Virus record (IMG/VR): IMGVR_UViG_3300019093_000002
Span: 1-33,511 of that record
DNA from: a virus
Length of the DNA: 33,511 nt
Strand: one strand, 5' to 3'
Of the stretch, positions 6,461-15,398 are shown one piece after another. Position 1 is the stretch's first letter; each line of letters opens with the position of its first letter. Below the pieces are notes generated by a model that saw nothing but the letters and a program-made list of their open reading frames with translations, made no database searches and was not told the DNA's origin. Both the position numbers and the translations under genes were made by a program.

Positions 6461-6630
6461 GGTTGTGTTTCCGGCGTTTCTGCCACAGGCTCAGTTACTG
6501 TTTCAGTTACGGCTGTTTCTGCCGCTTGTTGGGCCGCTACTGCCGCATCGTGTGCGGCTTGTTCTTCGGGCGTGTACTCAACTTGAGTAGTTACGCCGGT
6601 TTGTAAGTCAACTACGATTCTGTGTGTCAT
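6457..6630 (-). CDS. Small acidic protein between tail fibre genes (57 aa)
   Basis: It encodes MTHRIVVDLQTGVTTQVEYT and then an alanine/glutamate/threonine-rich tail (EEQAAHDAAVAAQQAAETAV) ending ETQP. The VVDLQTG and TPEEQAA pattern is common in very small proteins next to phage tail fibre genes, possibly assembly helpers. Its stop overlaps the start of the next fibre gene (ATGA at 6457-6460), which supports translation. It starts 5 bases after the previous stop. Confidence 0.72.
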   Translation of the reverse strand: MTHRIVVDLQTGVTTQVEYTPEEQAAHDAAVAAQQAAETAVTETVTEPVAETPETQP

Positions 6631-6635
6631 GATGT

Positions 6636-7259
6636 TTACTCGTAAAGAATGTTAATGGAGCCAGCGTCAAAGGTGTCAGTGCTAGTAGTAATTAACTGAA
6701 CCCTGTCAAGTACGCCAGATAATGTGACTAAACCACCCCCGGCGTAAACTTGATTGTTATTAGTACCGCCTCCTAACCAAGTTTCAACCCAAAGATTAGC
6801 GCCAAAATTTAATAAAGTCATTGCTCCAGCAATATTGTTAGATGCATTGTCTGCGCGAATAAGAAACCCATTTGTAACACTTTGAGTGCTTGGGCCAACT
6901 GTAGCATAAAACGCTGTAGACACATATCCAGTAGTAGTGTATGAACCGCTACCAATTTGAACTAATAAATTGTTTGCTCCCGAAGTGCTTACCACGTTAA
7001 GCAAAAGAGTAATCCGCTTGGCCCACGATGGAATGCCCGTAAACCCTACAGCAGTTCCGCTTGTTGTTGCAACAGAAGTACCCGATGTGATTGAACCACC
7101 TTGGATTGTTTTATTGGTCAACGTCTGCGTAGCGTCTGTGCCCACCAGCGTGGTGGTAGCTGCGGGCAACGTAGCCGTGAAGCTGCTGGCGCTGTTGGGC
7201 GAGGCGAGGGTAAATACACCCGCCCCCGCTGCATTGCCTGTGATTGCGACTGAACTCAT
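6636..7259 (-). CDS. Tail fibre-like protein, paralogue 1 (207 aa)
   Basis: The N-terminal 50 residues (MSSVAITGNAAGAGVFTLAS, then TDATQTLTNKTIQGG) match the fibre-repeat style seen in other tail proteins. Residues about 57-207 are the shared module (TTSGTAVGFTGIPSWAKRIT, VSTSGANN, QIGSGSYTTTGY, then LSGVLDRVQL and FDAGSINILYE). The central part of the module differs most between the three copies, as expected for a surface under diversifying selection. The start is preceded by AAGGAG, 4 bases upstream of the ATG. Confidence 0.78.
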   Translation of the reverse strand: MSSVAITGNAAGAGVFTLASPNSASSFTATLPAATTTLVGTDATQTLTNKTIQGGSITSGTSVATTSGTAVGFTGIPSWAKRITLLLNVVSTSGANNLLVQIGSGSYTTTGYVSTAFYATVGPSTQSVTNGFLIRADNASNNIAGAMTLLNFGANLWVETWLGGGTNNNQVYAGGGLVTLSGVLDRVQLITTSTDTFDAGSINILYE

Positions 7260-7268
7260 GTGTTCTCC

Positions 7269-7964
7269 TTAAACAACTGACCAAGTGGAGCCGGTGGGCA
7301 CGGTCACGGTGATGCCGCTGTCAATAGTCACAGGGCCAAATGTACCCGCGTTGTTACCTGCGGTGATGGTGTAGTTCACAGTGACTGTCTGACCATTCTC
7401 GATGAAAATTTGGTCAGCCCCACCGCCTGTTGCACCGCCGCCCAACGCGCCCCAAGCAGAGGCTCCATAGCCTTCAAACCTGCTAGTTGTGGAGTTAAAG
7501 CGCACCATGCCGGTAGCAGGCGTGGGGCGCTGCCCGGTAGTGCCGACGTTCAGCTTGGCGGCTCCTGTGCCGGTGAAATTTACTTGACCTGAAAAAGTGA
7601 CCGTACCAGTAGCCGACAGCGTGGTAAACGCTCCGGTGTTCGGCGTTACATTACCGATAGGCGGTGGGGATCCAAAAGAATTGATGTCCAGCGGGATGGC
7701 GATATTGTCCACCGTGTACAGCAGCACATCATCCGCGTCCCGAACGATGAACTTGTAGCTGACGGTGTTGAGCAGCCAAATGTTGGCCTGGCCCCGAGAG
7801 TCCAAGATGATGGGGTTGGTGTTGGCCGTAGCAGCGGTGTAGTCAATGTAGGTTGCAATCGGAGTAGATGTTCCCGCAGCGTAGGTGTAGATCTTCCCTC
7901 CGACTAGCGGTTCGCCGTCAGTGCCAAAGACCTGCTGCTTAGGGGGAGGTGATAGTCCAGCCAT
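7269..7964 (-). CDS. Tail fibre / tailspike with head-binding-type N-terminus (231 aa)
   Basis: Residues about 1-95 (PPPKQQVFGTDGEPLVGGKI, YTYAAGTSTP, DYTAATANTNPIILDSRGQA, then SYKFIVRDADDVLLYTVDNI) resemble the virion-attachment domain at the N-terminus of P22-type tailspikes and related fibres. After it come fibre motifs (GNVTPNTGAFTTLSATGTVT; TTGQRPTPATGMVRFNSTT) and a short beta-rich end. No enzymatic beta-helix follows, so this is a short fibre. It probably anchors the tail fibre set to the virion, with the three downstream paralogues as distal or alternative parts. Confidence 0.8.
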   Translation of the reverse strand: MAGLSPPPKQQVFGTDGEPLVGGKIYTYAAGTSTPIATYIDYTAATANTNPIILDSRGQANIWLLNTVSYKFIVRDADDVLLYTVDNIAIPLDINSFGSPPPIGNVTPNTGAFTTLSATGTVTFSGQVNFTGTGAAKLNVGTTGQRPTPATGMVRFNSTTSRFEGYGASAWGALGGGATGGGADQIFIENGQTVTVNYTITAGNNAGTFGPVTIDSGITVTVPTGSTWSVV

Positions 7965-8188
7965 TATTTGTCCTTGTCTTGTTTGTTGTCCAAACGGTCA
8001 AAAATCTTACTTAGCATCTCTTTGACTTCTTTCATGTCGTCGCGGTAGTCCATCCGCGCAACGTAGACCAAGGGTAGTTTACTCAGGTCTGTTTTCAGTT
8101 CCTGCACCGCCGACCACAGTTCACGGGCAAACCATCCAGCCACAGCCAGCGCCGCGCCGAATAGGATGTTGAGTAGTTGCTGTTCCAT
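7964..8188 (-). CDS. Small membrane-anchored coiled-coil protein (74 aa)
   Basis: One N-terminal hydrophobic helix (LLNILFGAALAVAGWFAREL, residues 5-24) is followed by a charged helical tail (DDMKEVKEMLSKIFDRLDNK) ending in lysine and aspartate. It lies between an ejection protein and a tail fibre gene and overlaps both at single bases (TAATG type joins). Proteins of this shape are common in podovirus tail regions and are often annotated as hypothetical or holin-like. A lysis or virion role cannot be told apart from sequence. Confidence 0.7.
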   Translation of the reverse strand: MEQQLLNILFGAALAVAGWFARELWSAVQELKTDLSKLPLVYVARMDYRDDMKEVKEMLSKIFDRLDNKQDKDK

Positions 8189-10068
8189 TATCGTCCTGCT
8201 TCTAGCGCTTGTTGGAATCGTGGGTCAAGAGCCGCATTAGCGCGCAAGAATTCATCAAATGCGCTTTGCTGCTGATTGGCAAGCTGGTTGGCTGCGAGTG
8301 TGCTGGTTTTAATGCCTTGGTTGGCGCGTAGCTGGTTAGCTACTGCTGCCGCACCGGCTGGCCTAGCGGTTAGCGCAGCAGCCGCCAAGCGTTGGCCTGG
8401 TGCTGAGTACAGCGCAGGGCCAGCAAGCATTCCCGCAGCAATCGCTGGGTAACCAGCGCCTGCTGCACCGCCTGATGCAATCAATGCCGCCAATGACCGA
8501 TAAGGTGTGCCGGAGTCCGGCAGCTTGTTGCCCAAGACGGTTTTGCCCGTCTCAGACAGATCCTGCATCAGAGCCTCGCCGGTAGCAAACCTTGACTTGT
8601 CTTTGCTGCGATCCATAGCACGCACTGCGCTTTGCAATTGGGCCGGCGAGAAAATACCCTCTTCAGCGCCCGTGATTCCAGACGCCCGTTGTACTCGCTT
8701 GAAGTTTGCATATCCGGTGTCAATTGCTCTTAATTCCGCAGCATTTTGCGGGTTAGATCGAATCACCAATTGACGGAATTGGTCTTGCACTTCTTGAAGT
8801 GCTTGACCCATTAGTCGCTGATCAGCATCAGTTGAGGCACTAAGCAAATTTATGCGTTCGCGCAAGTCACTCTGAATCTGTTTCAGTGTTTGGCCGGTAA
8901 TCGCTTGTTGGCCTTGGAATTTGTTGACCACATTGGTATCTAGGAATCGGTCAAATGCTCTTACTGCGTTAGGATCAATTGCACCTTGCTGAACCATTTG
9001 ACGAAGATTGCCAATTTCAGCGCCAAATACAGGATCTGCTTGCACCGTCATCCTTGGCAACAAATTTCCATATGCATCGTCCAATCTGTCAGATACAAAT
9101 TGCACTGCTTCGCGGCCAGTAGTGCCTTGGGGTAATGTTTGTCCAATTGGCCTTAGTGCCCTATTAAACGCAGCAGTGTTTAACTGCTCAACTGCTCTGT
9201 TTTGTGCTGACTTGATAAAGTCACCAATCACGGGAATGCTAGTCAAGCCTTCCTCAAAACGCTTGTAGCCACCGCCAAGGATTTGGCCTGTAGTGGGCGT
9301 TACGCCTTCAGCCATCAACGTTCTGACGCCAGGGTCAACCGTTGGGCTAACCATTGCAGCAGCGGGACGGGTGAGCATATTGATTGGGTTGGTGCGCTCA
9401 CCGCCTCGAATCATTGCATTGGCAATTGCATTTGATGTGCCGCCCATGTTAGCGGCTCTAAGCGCAGCACCGCCACCGCCTAGCACCGTGGACACATCAC
9501 CCACAACGCGGAACGGGTCTTCCTCCATCATCTTCTGGAAGCCTGCGCCTGTGCCGTAGGTTCTTGCGTAGTCCTGACCGACTGCGCTTGCCATTGCTTG
9601 CGCCCGTTGCAATGCTGCAGGATTACCTAGCGGGTTGTATGGTGATGTCTCAATGGCCGTCAGACCGCGTTGCACCGGCCCTGGCAGCGCCTTGTACACA
9701 CCACCCGCCACAATGTCGCCAATGCCTTGCGCGGTCTGCAATGGGCTTGATACGGCATCCACCAAACCGCCAATGGTGTTTTGGTACAAGCTAGGAAAAA
9801 AATTAGCAGCAGTCGCAAACGGGTTGTAGCCTGCGGGTTGTTCTGCTTCTACCGCTGGCGCTGCACCAGCACGGGCAGCAGGCATGCCCTCACCGGCTGG
9901 TGCAATGTCAGCTACGCCAAATCTCTGCCGAATAGCGGCCTGCGTAGCAGCATTCGCATTGGCAAAATTAGGGTCTTGGGCTGAAAACTTGTCAAAAATA
10001 GCCTGTTTCGTCGCAGCGTTAGCGTTGACGTAATTGGGGTCTGTCAGAATTGTGCTTAGATCGGCCAT
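8188..10068 (-). CDS. Large internal virion / DNA ejection protein (626 aa)
   Basis: The N-terminus has two copies of a short motif (DPNYVNANAATKQAIFDKFS at about 11-30 and DPNFANANAATQAAIRQRFG at about 32-51). The rest is rich in Ala, Gln and Gly, predicted helical, with an alanine/glycine-rich membrane-prone stretch near residues 525-555. Size, composition and position, last of three large genes after gp10 and before the fibres, match the P22 gp16 position among the ejected proteins. No muramidase motif is obvious. It is most likely injected with DNA into the cell envelope. Confidence 0.72.
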   Translation of the reverse strand: MADLSTILTDPNYVNANAATKQAIFDKFSAQDPNFANANAATQAAIRQRFGVADIAPAGEGMPAARAGAAPAVEAEQPAGYNPFATAANFFPSLYQNTIGGLVDAVSSPLQTAQGIGDIVAGGVYKALPGPVQRGLTAIETSPYNPLGNPAALQRAQAMASAVGQDYARTYGTGAGFQKMMEEDPFRVVGDVSTVLGGGGAALRAANMGGTSNAIANAMIRGGERTNPINMLTRPAAAMVSPTVDPGVRTLMAEGVTPTTGQILGGGYKRFEEGLTSIPVIGDFIKSAQNRAVEQLNTAAFNRALRPIGQTLPQGTTGREAVQFVSDRLDDAYGNLLPRMTVQADPVFGAEIGNLRQMVQQGAIDPNAVRAFDRFLDTNVVNKFQGQQAITGQTLKQIQSDLRERINLLSASTDADQRLMGQALQEVQDQFRQLVIRSNPQNAAELRAIDTGYANFKRVQRASGITGAEEGIFSPAQLQSAVRAMDRSKDKSRFATGEALMQDLSETGKTVLGNKLPDSGTPYRSLAALIASGGAAGAGYPAIAAGMLAGPALYSAPGQRLAAAALTARPAGAAAVANQLRANQGIKTSTLAANQLANQQQSAFDEFLRANAALDPRFQQALEAGR

Positions 10069-10082
10069 TTTTAACCTTTCTA

Positions 10083-12314
10083 TTATTTCAGCAACGGGTT
10101 TTTCTTATCAACATCACCAGCGGGTGCAGCACCTTTTCTGGAAAGCGTAGGGTTAGGTTTATATCCCTGATCTTCAGAGTAAGTTTCTATCAATCCTTGT
10201 TGGTTCATTTTTGCATATTTCAACATGGCTTCAAGTTTGGTCTTGGCGTTGTCTGCCCTATCGGTTGGAGTTGGGATAAATCCTAAACGCTGCATCTCAC
10301 TACCAGATACAGCAGCACCGCTGCGTTCATGTATCACCAAAGATCCAATGTCTCCAATTGCTGACCTTACCGCTACTCCTTTAGGATCTGCTCTGTCTAA
10401 CGCTTGGCCTGGTAAAAGATTTTTCAATCCAATTGCATCAGGGTTTTTCTTAAGCAAATCCAACGCTTCTTGAATTCGTTTAATTGACATATCGTTTGTG
10501 CTGATGGCCGTATTGATATTTGCAGGAATAGGCTTCAATTCTTTTGGCTTATCAGCAGGCCCGCCTGGAATCACTTCAAGGTTTTCGCCACTAGCGTCAT
10601 AACGGTATCCAATAGGCGGTCTGCCTTTGCCGCCAGCACCACCTTCAGAGGCTTTTTTCACTGGAACCAAATCGGAATATTTGCCGCTTGCAACAAACTT
10701 TTCTATGGAGGCTGGCGTAAAGTCATTCGGGTTGACGTTTGCAATATTTTTGCTGTCTTTAGCTTTTTCTGGCCTCAACACTAAATCAGCATAGTTGCCA
10801 CTTATCGCAAACGCCGCTACAGACGCTGGCGTATAGCTGTCAGGATTAACATTAGCAATTGTTCTGTCTACTTTGTCTGCTTTAGCTGGCTTCAATACCA
10901 AATCGCCATAGTCGTTGCTAAGCGAAAAAGCTTTTACAGACTCCGGTGTGTAATCACTTGGATTGACATTGCCAATCAGCTTATCTGCTTTTTCGGCTTT
11001 AGCTGGCTTCAGCACTAAATCTTCATATTTACCACTTACAGCAAACACTGCTAAAGATGCTGGTGTGTAATCACTTGGATTGACATTGCCAATTAGCTTA
11101 TCTGCTTTTTCGGCTTTAGCTGGCTTCAGCACTAAATCTTCATATTTACCACTTACAGCAAATACTGCTAAAGATGCTGGCGTGTAGTCTGATGGATTGA
11201 CATTACCAATCAGTTTATCGGCTTTAGCTGGCTTTAGCTCTAAATCTTCATATTTACCACTTACAGCAAATACTGCTAAAGATGCTGGCGTGTAGTCTGA
11301 TGGATTAACATTGCCAATTAGCTTGTCAACTTTGCCTGCCTTGGGAACTAAATCGCCATAGTTCTTAGACACCAAGAATGCTTTTACAGAATCTGGAGTG
11401 TAGTCAGATGGGTTGATAGCGGCGAAAGTTGTATCGGCTCGCCCAGGCTTCAACGCTTGCTCATAAGCCTTTACCAGCAATTCACGTTTTGATTTCCAGC
11501 CAGGTGCTTGTCCATAAGTGCGGTCGCCTTTTTCAATTTCTTTCTTCAATGCGTCGGCGTTTTGCAACGCACTAGCTACGGCGGGAATCATTGCGTTAAC
11601 CGCAGGCGCAGCGGCAACTGCCGGAGCCAAAGCATTGGCTGATTGCGAAAGCATAATGGCTTCTCTGCCGCTTAAATATTGCTCTTCGGATACTGGTTGT
11701 CCCCCGATAGAAAAATATGGCCCTACTCTGCCGTCTGGCATATCTTTTGTTCCTGCCACAAATCTAGATAAAGCCGAAGCTACATTAGGCGCAGGCGTTC
11801 CAGGCGCAACCATTGGCGCAGCAACATTGCTGACGCTAGGCGCAACTACAGCAGGCGCACCAATAGGCGTAGGCACAACCGCAGCGCCGCCTTCATCTTT
11901 CAAAAATTGCGCTTGTTGTTCATACGCTTGCAGCTTTTGAAATGACTCAAGCAATCGTAAGCCCGCTGCTTGCACTTGAGAATTTGGGTAATTCATCATC
12001 TGCTTTGCCGCTTCAAAAGGATCTGTTGGAGCACTTCCGCCAGATGCTTCGGCCGCTTTAGTCATCACGCTTTTGATATAGGTTTGCGCTTCATTTGCTT
12101 CGTCAAGTGTCAGCTTAGTTGCCGCAGCGCGGTTTTGCTGTTCCTGCATCCGATACGGCGCTAGTTGCCGAGCCTCTTGCATCTGCATTTGTGCAAGCTG
12201 GTTCTGAGTGTCGTTAGACTGTAGCTGCGCCAACTGGTTGTAGCTTGCAATAGGGTCACGGAACTGAACCTGTAGGGGCTGAACGCCCAATGCTATGCGT
12301 GGATCTATAGGCAT
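10083..12314 (-). CDS. Repeat-containing ejection / internal virion protein (743 aa)
   Basis: The first 145 residues are glutamine-rich and helical (NQLAQLQSNDTQNQLAQMQM). A proline/alanine linker (about 145-260) leads to seven tandem repeats at about 297-553, each built on NVNPSDYTPASLAVFAVSGK followed by YEDLVLKPAKA. The C-terminal region (PPIGYRYDASGENLEVIPGG, then IGDIGSLVIHERSGAAVSGS) matches a domain seen in structural proteins of many podoviruses. Position between the gp7-like and gp16-position genes fits P22 gp20. The DNA of the middle repeats is nearly identical, showing recent expansion. Confidence 0.75.
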   Translation of the reverse strand: MPIDPRIALGVQPLQVQFRDPIASYNQLAQLQSNDTQNQLAQMQMQEARQLAPYRMQEQQNRAAATKLTLDEANEAQTYIKSVMTKAAEASGGSAPTDPFEAAKQMMNYPNSQVQAAGLRLLESFQKLQAYEQQAQFLKDEGGAAVVPTPIGAPAVVAPSVSNVAAPMVAPGTPAPNVASALSRFVAGTKDMPDGRVGPYFSIGGQPVSEEQYLSGREAIMLSQSANALAPAVAAAPAVNAMIPAVASALQNADALKKEIEKGDRTYGQAPGWKSKRELLVKAYEQALKPGRADTTFAAINPSDYTPDSVKAFLVSKNYGDLVPKAGKVDKLIGNVNPSDYTPASLAVFAVSGKYEDLELKPAKADKLIGNVNPSDYTPASLAVFAVSGKYEDLVLKPAKAEKADKLIGNVNPSDYTPASLAVFAVSGKYEDLVLKPAKAEKADKLIGNVNPSDYTPESVKAFSLSNDYGDLVLKPAKADKVDRTIANVNPDSYTPASVAAFAISGNYADLVLRPEKAKDSKNIANVNPNDFTPASIEKFVASGKYSDLVPVKKASEGGAGGKGRPPIGYRYDASGENLEVIPGGPADKPKELKPIPANINTAISTNDMSIKRIQEALDLLKKNPDAIGLKNLLPGQALDRADPKGVAVRSAIGDIGSLVIHERSGAAVSGSEMQRLGFIPTPTDRADNAKTKLEAMLKYAKMNQQGLIETYSEDQGYKPNPTLSRKGAAPAGDVDKKNPLLK
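10656..11426 (-). repeat. Seven in-frame tandem repeats of 33-39 codons
   Basis: The repeats lie inside the 743-aa virion protein. Copies 2 to 4 are almost identical in protein (KLIGNVNPSDYTPASLAVFA) and very close in DNA; copies 1, 5, 6 and 7 are more diverged (INPSDYTPDS, VNPSDYTPES, VNPDSYTPAS, VNPNDFTPAS). The linker varies as KAD or KAEKAD. The pattern fits slippage or unequal recombination with changing copy number. Confidence 0.88.
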
Positions 12315-12323
12315 GATGTTTCC

Positions 12324-13112
12324 TTAAGGCCCAAAATTGTCGTAATAGCCCGGCACAATTGACGATTGGGGCGCAGTGTACCCACCGCTACCTTGTCTAG
12401 CTAAATAGCTATTTAGCAAATTGTTTTGCTGCTGATTTTGTTGGTAGCTGAGATATTGGCCTAGCCCACCTGTAATTGCGTTAGCGCCACCAACGTATCC
12501 AGATGCGCGGGCATTGGCAGCATCAGTCATGCCGCCAGCAGTAGCATTTGCACCGCCCATTAAAGCACTGCCCACATTAGATGCATTTGTCTGACCCGCA
12601 ACGCCTAAATTAGACGCGGTGGTTCCGCCCATTCCTGTAAGCGTTCGCAATGGGCCAAGCCGCGCTTCGCGCTCAGTCTGGTAACGGTTGAATGCGTTGG
12701 TGTACTCTTGCGATCCCATCTCTTGGCCAAAGCGTGTAGCGGCCTTCAACGCGCCGCCAGAGATCAATCCGCCGCGCGCAGCCGCAGAACGCTCTAGCGC
12801 CTTTTGGCCTTCCGACAGACGGAATCCGTAGCCTGGGTCAGCCGTAAACTGTTCCATGCTGAATGGCGTGTAGCGAGACGCTTGCACTAACTCAGGCAAA
12901 GCATTAACGCCAACATCGTAAAACGGTTGCTGACGTTTGACGTTTTCCTCGTATTGCTTTTGCTGCAAGTCTGCGGCGTACCTAGACGCAGCCGCTTGCG
13001 TTTCAGCCGCCCGCGTTGCGGCATCGGCTTGTTCGCCTGCGGCCCTATTGGCGGTAATTGCGCCAAACAGGCCGGTTCCTACGATTGCTGCTGGTAACAT
13101 CCATGCGGCCAT
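12324..13112 (-). CDS. DNA transfer / ejection protein, P22 gp7-like position (262 aa)
   Basis: A hydrophobic N-terminus (MLPAAIVGTGLFGAITANRA) is followed by an Ala/Gln helical region. A conserved block then follows: FTADPGYGFRLSEGQKALER, then AAARGGLISGGALKAATRFG, then QEYTNAFNRYQTER. The tail is Gly/Asn/Ala-rich. This block is a hallmark of a large family of phage DNA-transfer or ejection proteins. It probably leaves the virion with the DNA and helps form the channel across the envelope. It lies upstream of the two larger internal proteins, as gp7 does in P22. Confidence 0.82.
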   Translation of the reverse strand: MAAWMLPAAIVGTGLFGAITANRAAGEQADAATRAAETQAAASRYAADLQQKQYEENVKRQQPFYDVGVNALPELVQASRYTPFSMEQFTADPGYGFRLSEGQKALERSAAARGGLISGGALKAATRFGQEMGSQEYTNAFNRYQTEREARLGPLRTLTGMGGTTASNLGVAGQTNASNVGSALMGGANATAGGMTDAANARASGYVGGANAITGGLGQYLSYQQNQQQNNLLNSYLARQGSGGYTAPQSSIVPGYYDNFGP

Positions 13113-13138
13113 ATTAGTTTTCCTTCACGCTTAACATA

Positions 13139-13963
13139 TTAGTTGCGAGTCTGCATGATAATCCAGTTAGTGCCGTCGGACACCAACGTCGCCCAGTTGC
13201 CTATCACACCCAAAATGATAGCCGTACCGGCAGTCGTGCTGCCAATTGGCACGACATTGCTGGACGCTGACACAATCGCTTGGAGTTGTATGGTCTTGAA
13301 AATCAATTGACGCCCGACCCAAGACGCGGCGGCGGGTAGCGTAACGGTACAGGTGGATCCTGACTTGTTATTGATGAGCCAGGCTTCGCCATCGGCCACA
13401 GTGAAGTCGGCTGTTTTGACAACCGGTGCAGATAGTGTGTCTGGAGTTTTCCAAGTTGGAACTCCCGCGCCAGCGCTGGTCAGCACTTGGCCGGAAGTCC
13501 CCACAGCAGTAAACCCGTATGCCGTACCCGTGCCATAGGGCACAGCGCCAGCCGCAGGAGCCGTAGAACCGTTTGTTCCACCATTGGCAATAGCCAATGT
13601 GCCTGCAAGCGTTACAGCGCCTGTGGTGGCCGTTGCTGGCGTCAGGCCGGTAGTGCCGCCTGAGAAAGACAACACGCCCGAATTGGCAACGGTGATAGTT
13701 CCTGCTGCGTTGGTGACCGTGATGCCACTGCTGGCCGTCAGCGTATTAAGGGTATACCCTGTGCCATTACCAATCAGCAACTGGCCGTTGGTAGGGGTGG
13801 CAGACAGCCCTGTGCCGCCATTGGTGGTTGGCGTGATGCCTGTCCCACCGCCGGTTACGGTGTACTGGTTAAAAAACCAACGATACCATTCACGCGAAAC
13901 CGCGCCTGTGCGCGCGTCTACGATTGAAACACGCGGGGGCGTGATTTGCGTATTGTTAGGCAT
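13139..13963 (-). CDS. Fibre-like tail protein in the tail-needle position (274 aa)
   Basis: The N-terminus (PPRVSIVDARTGAVSREWYR WFF) is typical of a family of phage fibre proteins. Then come fibre repeats (NGGTGLSATPTNGQLLIGNG and IANGGTNGSTAPAAGAVPYG) and a C-terminal beta domain (STCTVTLPAAASWVGRQLIF). It overlaps the gp10-like gene by 8 bases. In P22 this slot is held by the tail needle gp26, but this protein is beta/Gly-rich rather than a long coiled coil, so it may be a short central fibre or plug. Confidence 0.74.
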   Translation of the reverse strand: MPNNTQITPPRVSIVDARTGAVSREWYRWFFNQYTVTGGGTGITPTTNGGTGLSATPTNGQLLIGNGTGYTLNTLTASSGITVTNAAGTITVANSGVLSFSGGTTGLTPATATTGAVTLAGTLAIANGGTNGSTAPAAGAVPYGTGTAYGFTAVGTSGQVLTSAGAGVPTWKTPDTLSAPVVKTADFTVADGEAWLINNKSGSTCTVTLPAAASWVGRQLIFKTIQLQAIVSASSNVVPIGSTTAGTAIILGVIGNWATLVSDGTNWIIMQTRN

Positions 13964-15398
13964 TGGTTGGGCTGAGTATCAATTCAGCGCCCATGATGGC
14001 AATCTTGACCGGGTCAGTGCCGGACACCTCGTAGACCCGGTCGCGCAGCTTAAGCGTCATGCCCAGCCGCCGCCAGAAGACGCGCTGGTAGTACGCGCCT
14101 ATCTTGCCCATTGGTGACCAATGCTCATTGCTGAAAGTGTGACCGCCGTCATCTGACCAACGCAACATAGCTTGGGGCTCGGAGCCTTGGCCGTCATTCA
14201 GACCAACGCCCGACTCGCAGTTCAACTGCAAGCTGTGGTGCGCGGTGCGCTTGAGATTGTTCTGCCCTGACGGCAACGCCCGCCATGAACGCAGCCACTT
14301 CTGAATGCCTCCGTTGTCGGCGTAAACATCCAAGTCAAACGTGTAGATGTTGCCGTTCTCGTAGTCGCCCACAATGATGTTGCCGCCAAAATTACACTGG
14401 CAATTGCTGCGGTGGCGGGTGAACTCGCCGTTGTCCCACCCAGCGCGCTCATGCCAGGCTTGGGTTGCAACGTCGTACACCCAAGTGGCATTGCCCGATG
14501 GGAATGTCAGCACATAGAAAGCATGGCCTTCTTGCTGGTAGGTGTAGGCAATAGCGTCTGAGATGTCGCCGTACTGGGCAATTGCATACTCAATCGCGTG
14601 CGTAGAGATGCGCTGGCCGGTGTAGCCATTGGCTCGGTAGACAATGCCTTGGCCGCGTGCATCTTTGCCCAACCAAAACAGGCCGTTGTCCATCTTGGCA
14701 ATGGTGTACGCAGACGCGCACCCGATCTCATTGAAAGCGCCTTGGATGCGGGTCAGTGGGAAGTCAGCCGCGCCTGAGTCGTACCAAACTTCCACGGAAT
14801 CAGTGCCAAACACCCACAGTTCGCGGTGGTCAGCAATCAGGCCCACTACGCCGTCCGGTGAGCCTTCGGCGCTTGCAAAGTCCAACGGGTCAACGGATTG
14901 ACCGTTTAACAATTGCGAAACCCAAATGATTTGGCTGTCCGGCTGGTTGAAGACAAAGTATCCGTCGAGATATGCCACCGTCACAGCGCCAGCAAAATCT
15001 GGGTCTGTGATCTGCGCGAACACGTTGGTGGTCTCGTTGTAAATAAAACCGTCGGGATTGCAGGCAAAGAAAATCTGTGTTCCGTTGTCCGCAATCGACA
15101 CCGGCCCCGTGCCGGTCACCGTGCCCAGCAAGGTAGGCGTGGCCGTCAAGCCGGTCAGCTTGTAAACCTCGTTAGCCGACACAACATAAAAGTAGCCGCC
15201 GCTATTTTGGCTCACCCACAAAGCGCGGATTGGGCCTGTGCCCACTGCTTGCAAAAAATTAAGGCCCGGGGCACGGTTGAGGAAAGCGGCGGTCTGTCCG
15301 TTGTCCGGTGTCATTTCCGGAAACAGGTTGACCATCCGGTTGTCCGCAGCATTGATACTGCGGGCGACGTAGGACGCACCGAGTATCGGGGTCTGCAT
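13956..15398 (-). CDS. P22 gp10-like DNA stabilisation / tail hub protein (480 aa)
   Basis: The protein begins MQTPILGASYVARSINAADN, then RMVNLFPE, the characteristic start of the packaged-DNA stabilisation protein family. It continues with propeller-like repeats (LDGYFVFNQPDSQIIWVSQL; LIADHRELWVFGTDSVEVWY; WVYDVATQAWHERAG). The length is close to P22 gp10 (about 470 aa). In P22 gp10 forms a hexameric ring that closes the portal channel after packaging. It starts next to the stop of the gp4-like gene, the same order as in P22. Confidence 0.92.
   Translation of the reverse strand: MQTPILGASYVARSINAADNRMVNLFPEMTPDNGQTAAFLNRAPGLNFLQAVGTGPIRALWVSQNSGGYFYVVSANEVYKLTGLTATPTLLGTVTGTGPVSIADNGTQIFFACNPDGFIYNETTNVFAQITDPDFAGAVTVAYLDGYFVFNQPDSQIIWVSQLLNGQSVDPLDFASAEGSPDGVVGLIADHRELWVFGTDSVEVWYDSGAADFPLTRIQGAFNEIGCASAYTIAKMDNGLFWLGKDARGQGIVYRANGYTGQRISTHAIEYAIAQYGDISDAIAYTYQQEGHAFYVLTFPSGNATWVYDVATQAWHERAGWDNGEFTRHRSNCQCNFGGNIIVGDYENGNIYTFDLDVYADNGGIQKWLRSWRALPSGQNNLKRTAHHSLQLNCESGVGLNDGQGSEPQAMLRWSDDGGHTFSNEHWSPMGKIGAYYQRVFWRRLGMTLKLRDRVYEVSGTDPVKIAIMGAELILSPTNA

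Noticed and set aside
5046-7259. Diversity-generating retroelement acting on the tail paralogues
   Set aside because: No reverse transcriptase gene or template repeat was found in the genome; simple duplication explains the similarity.
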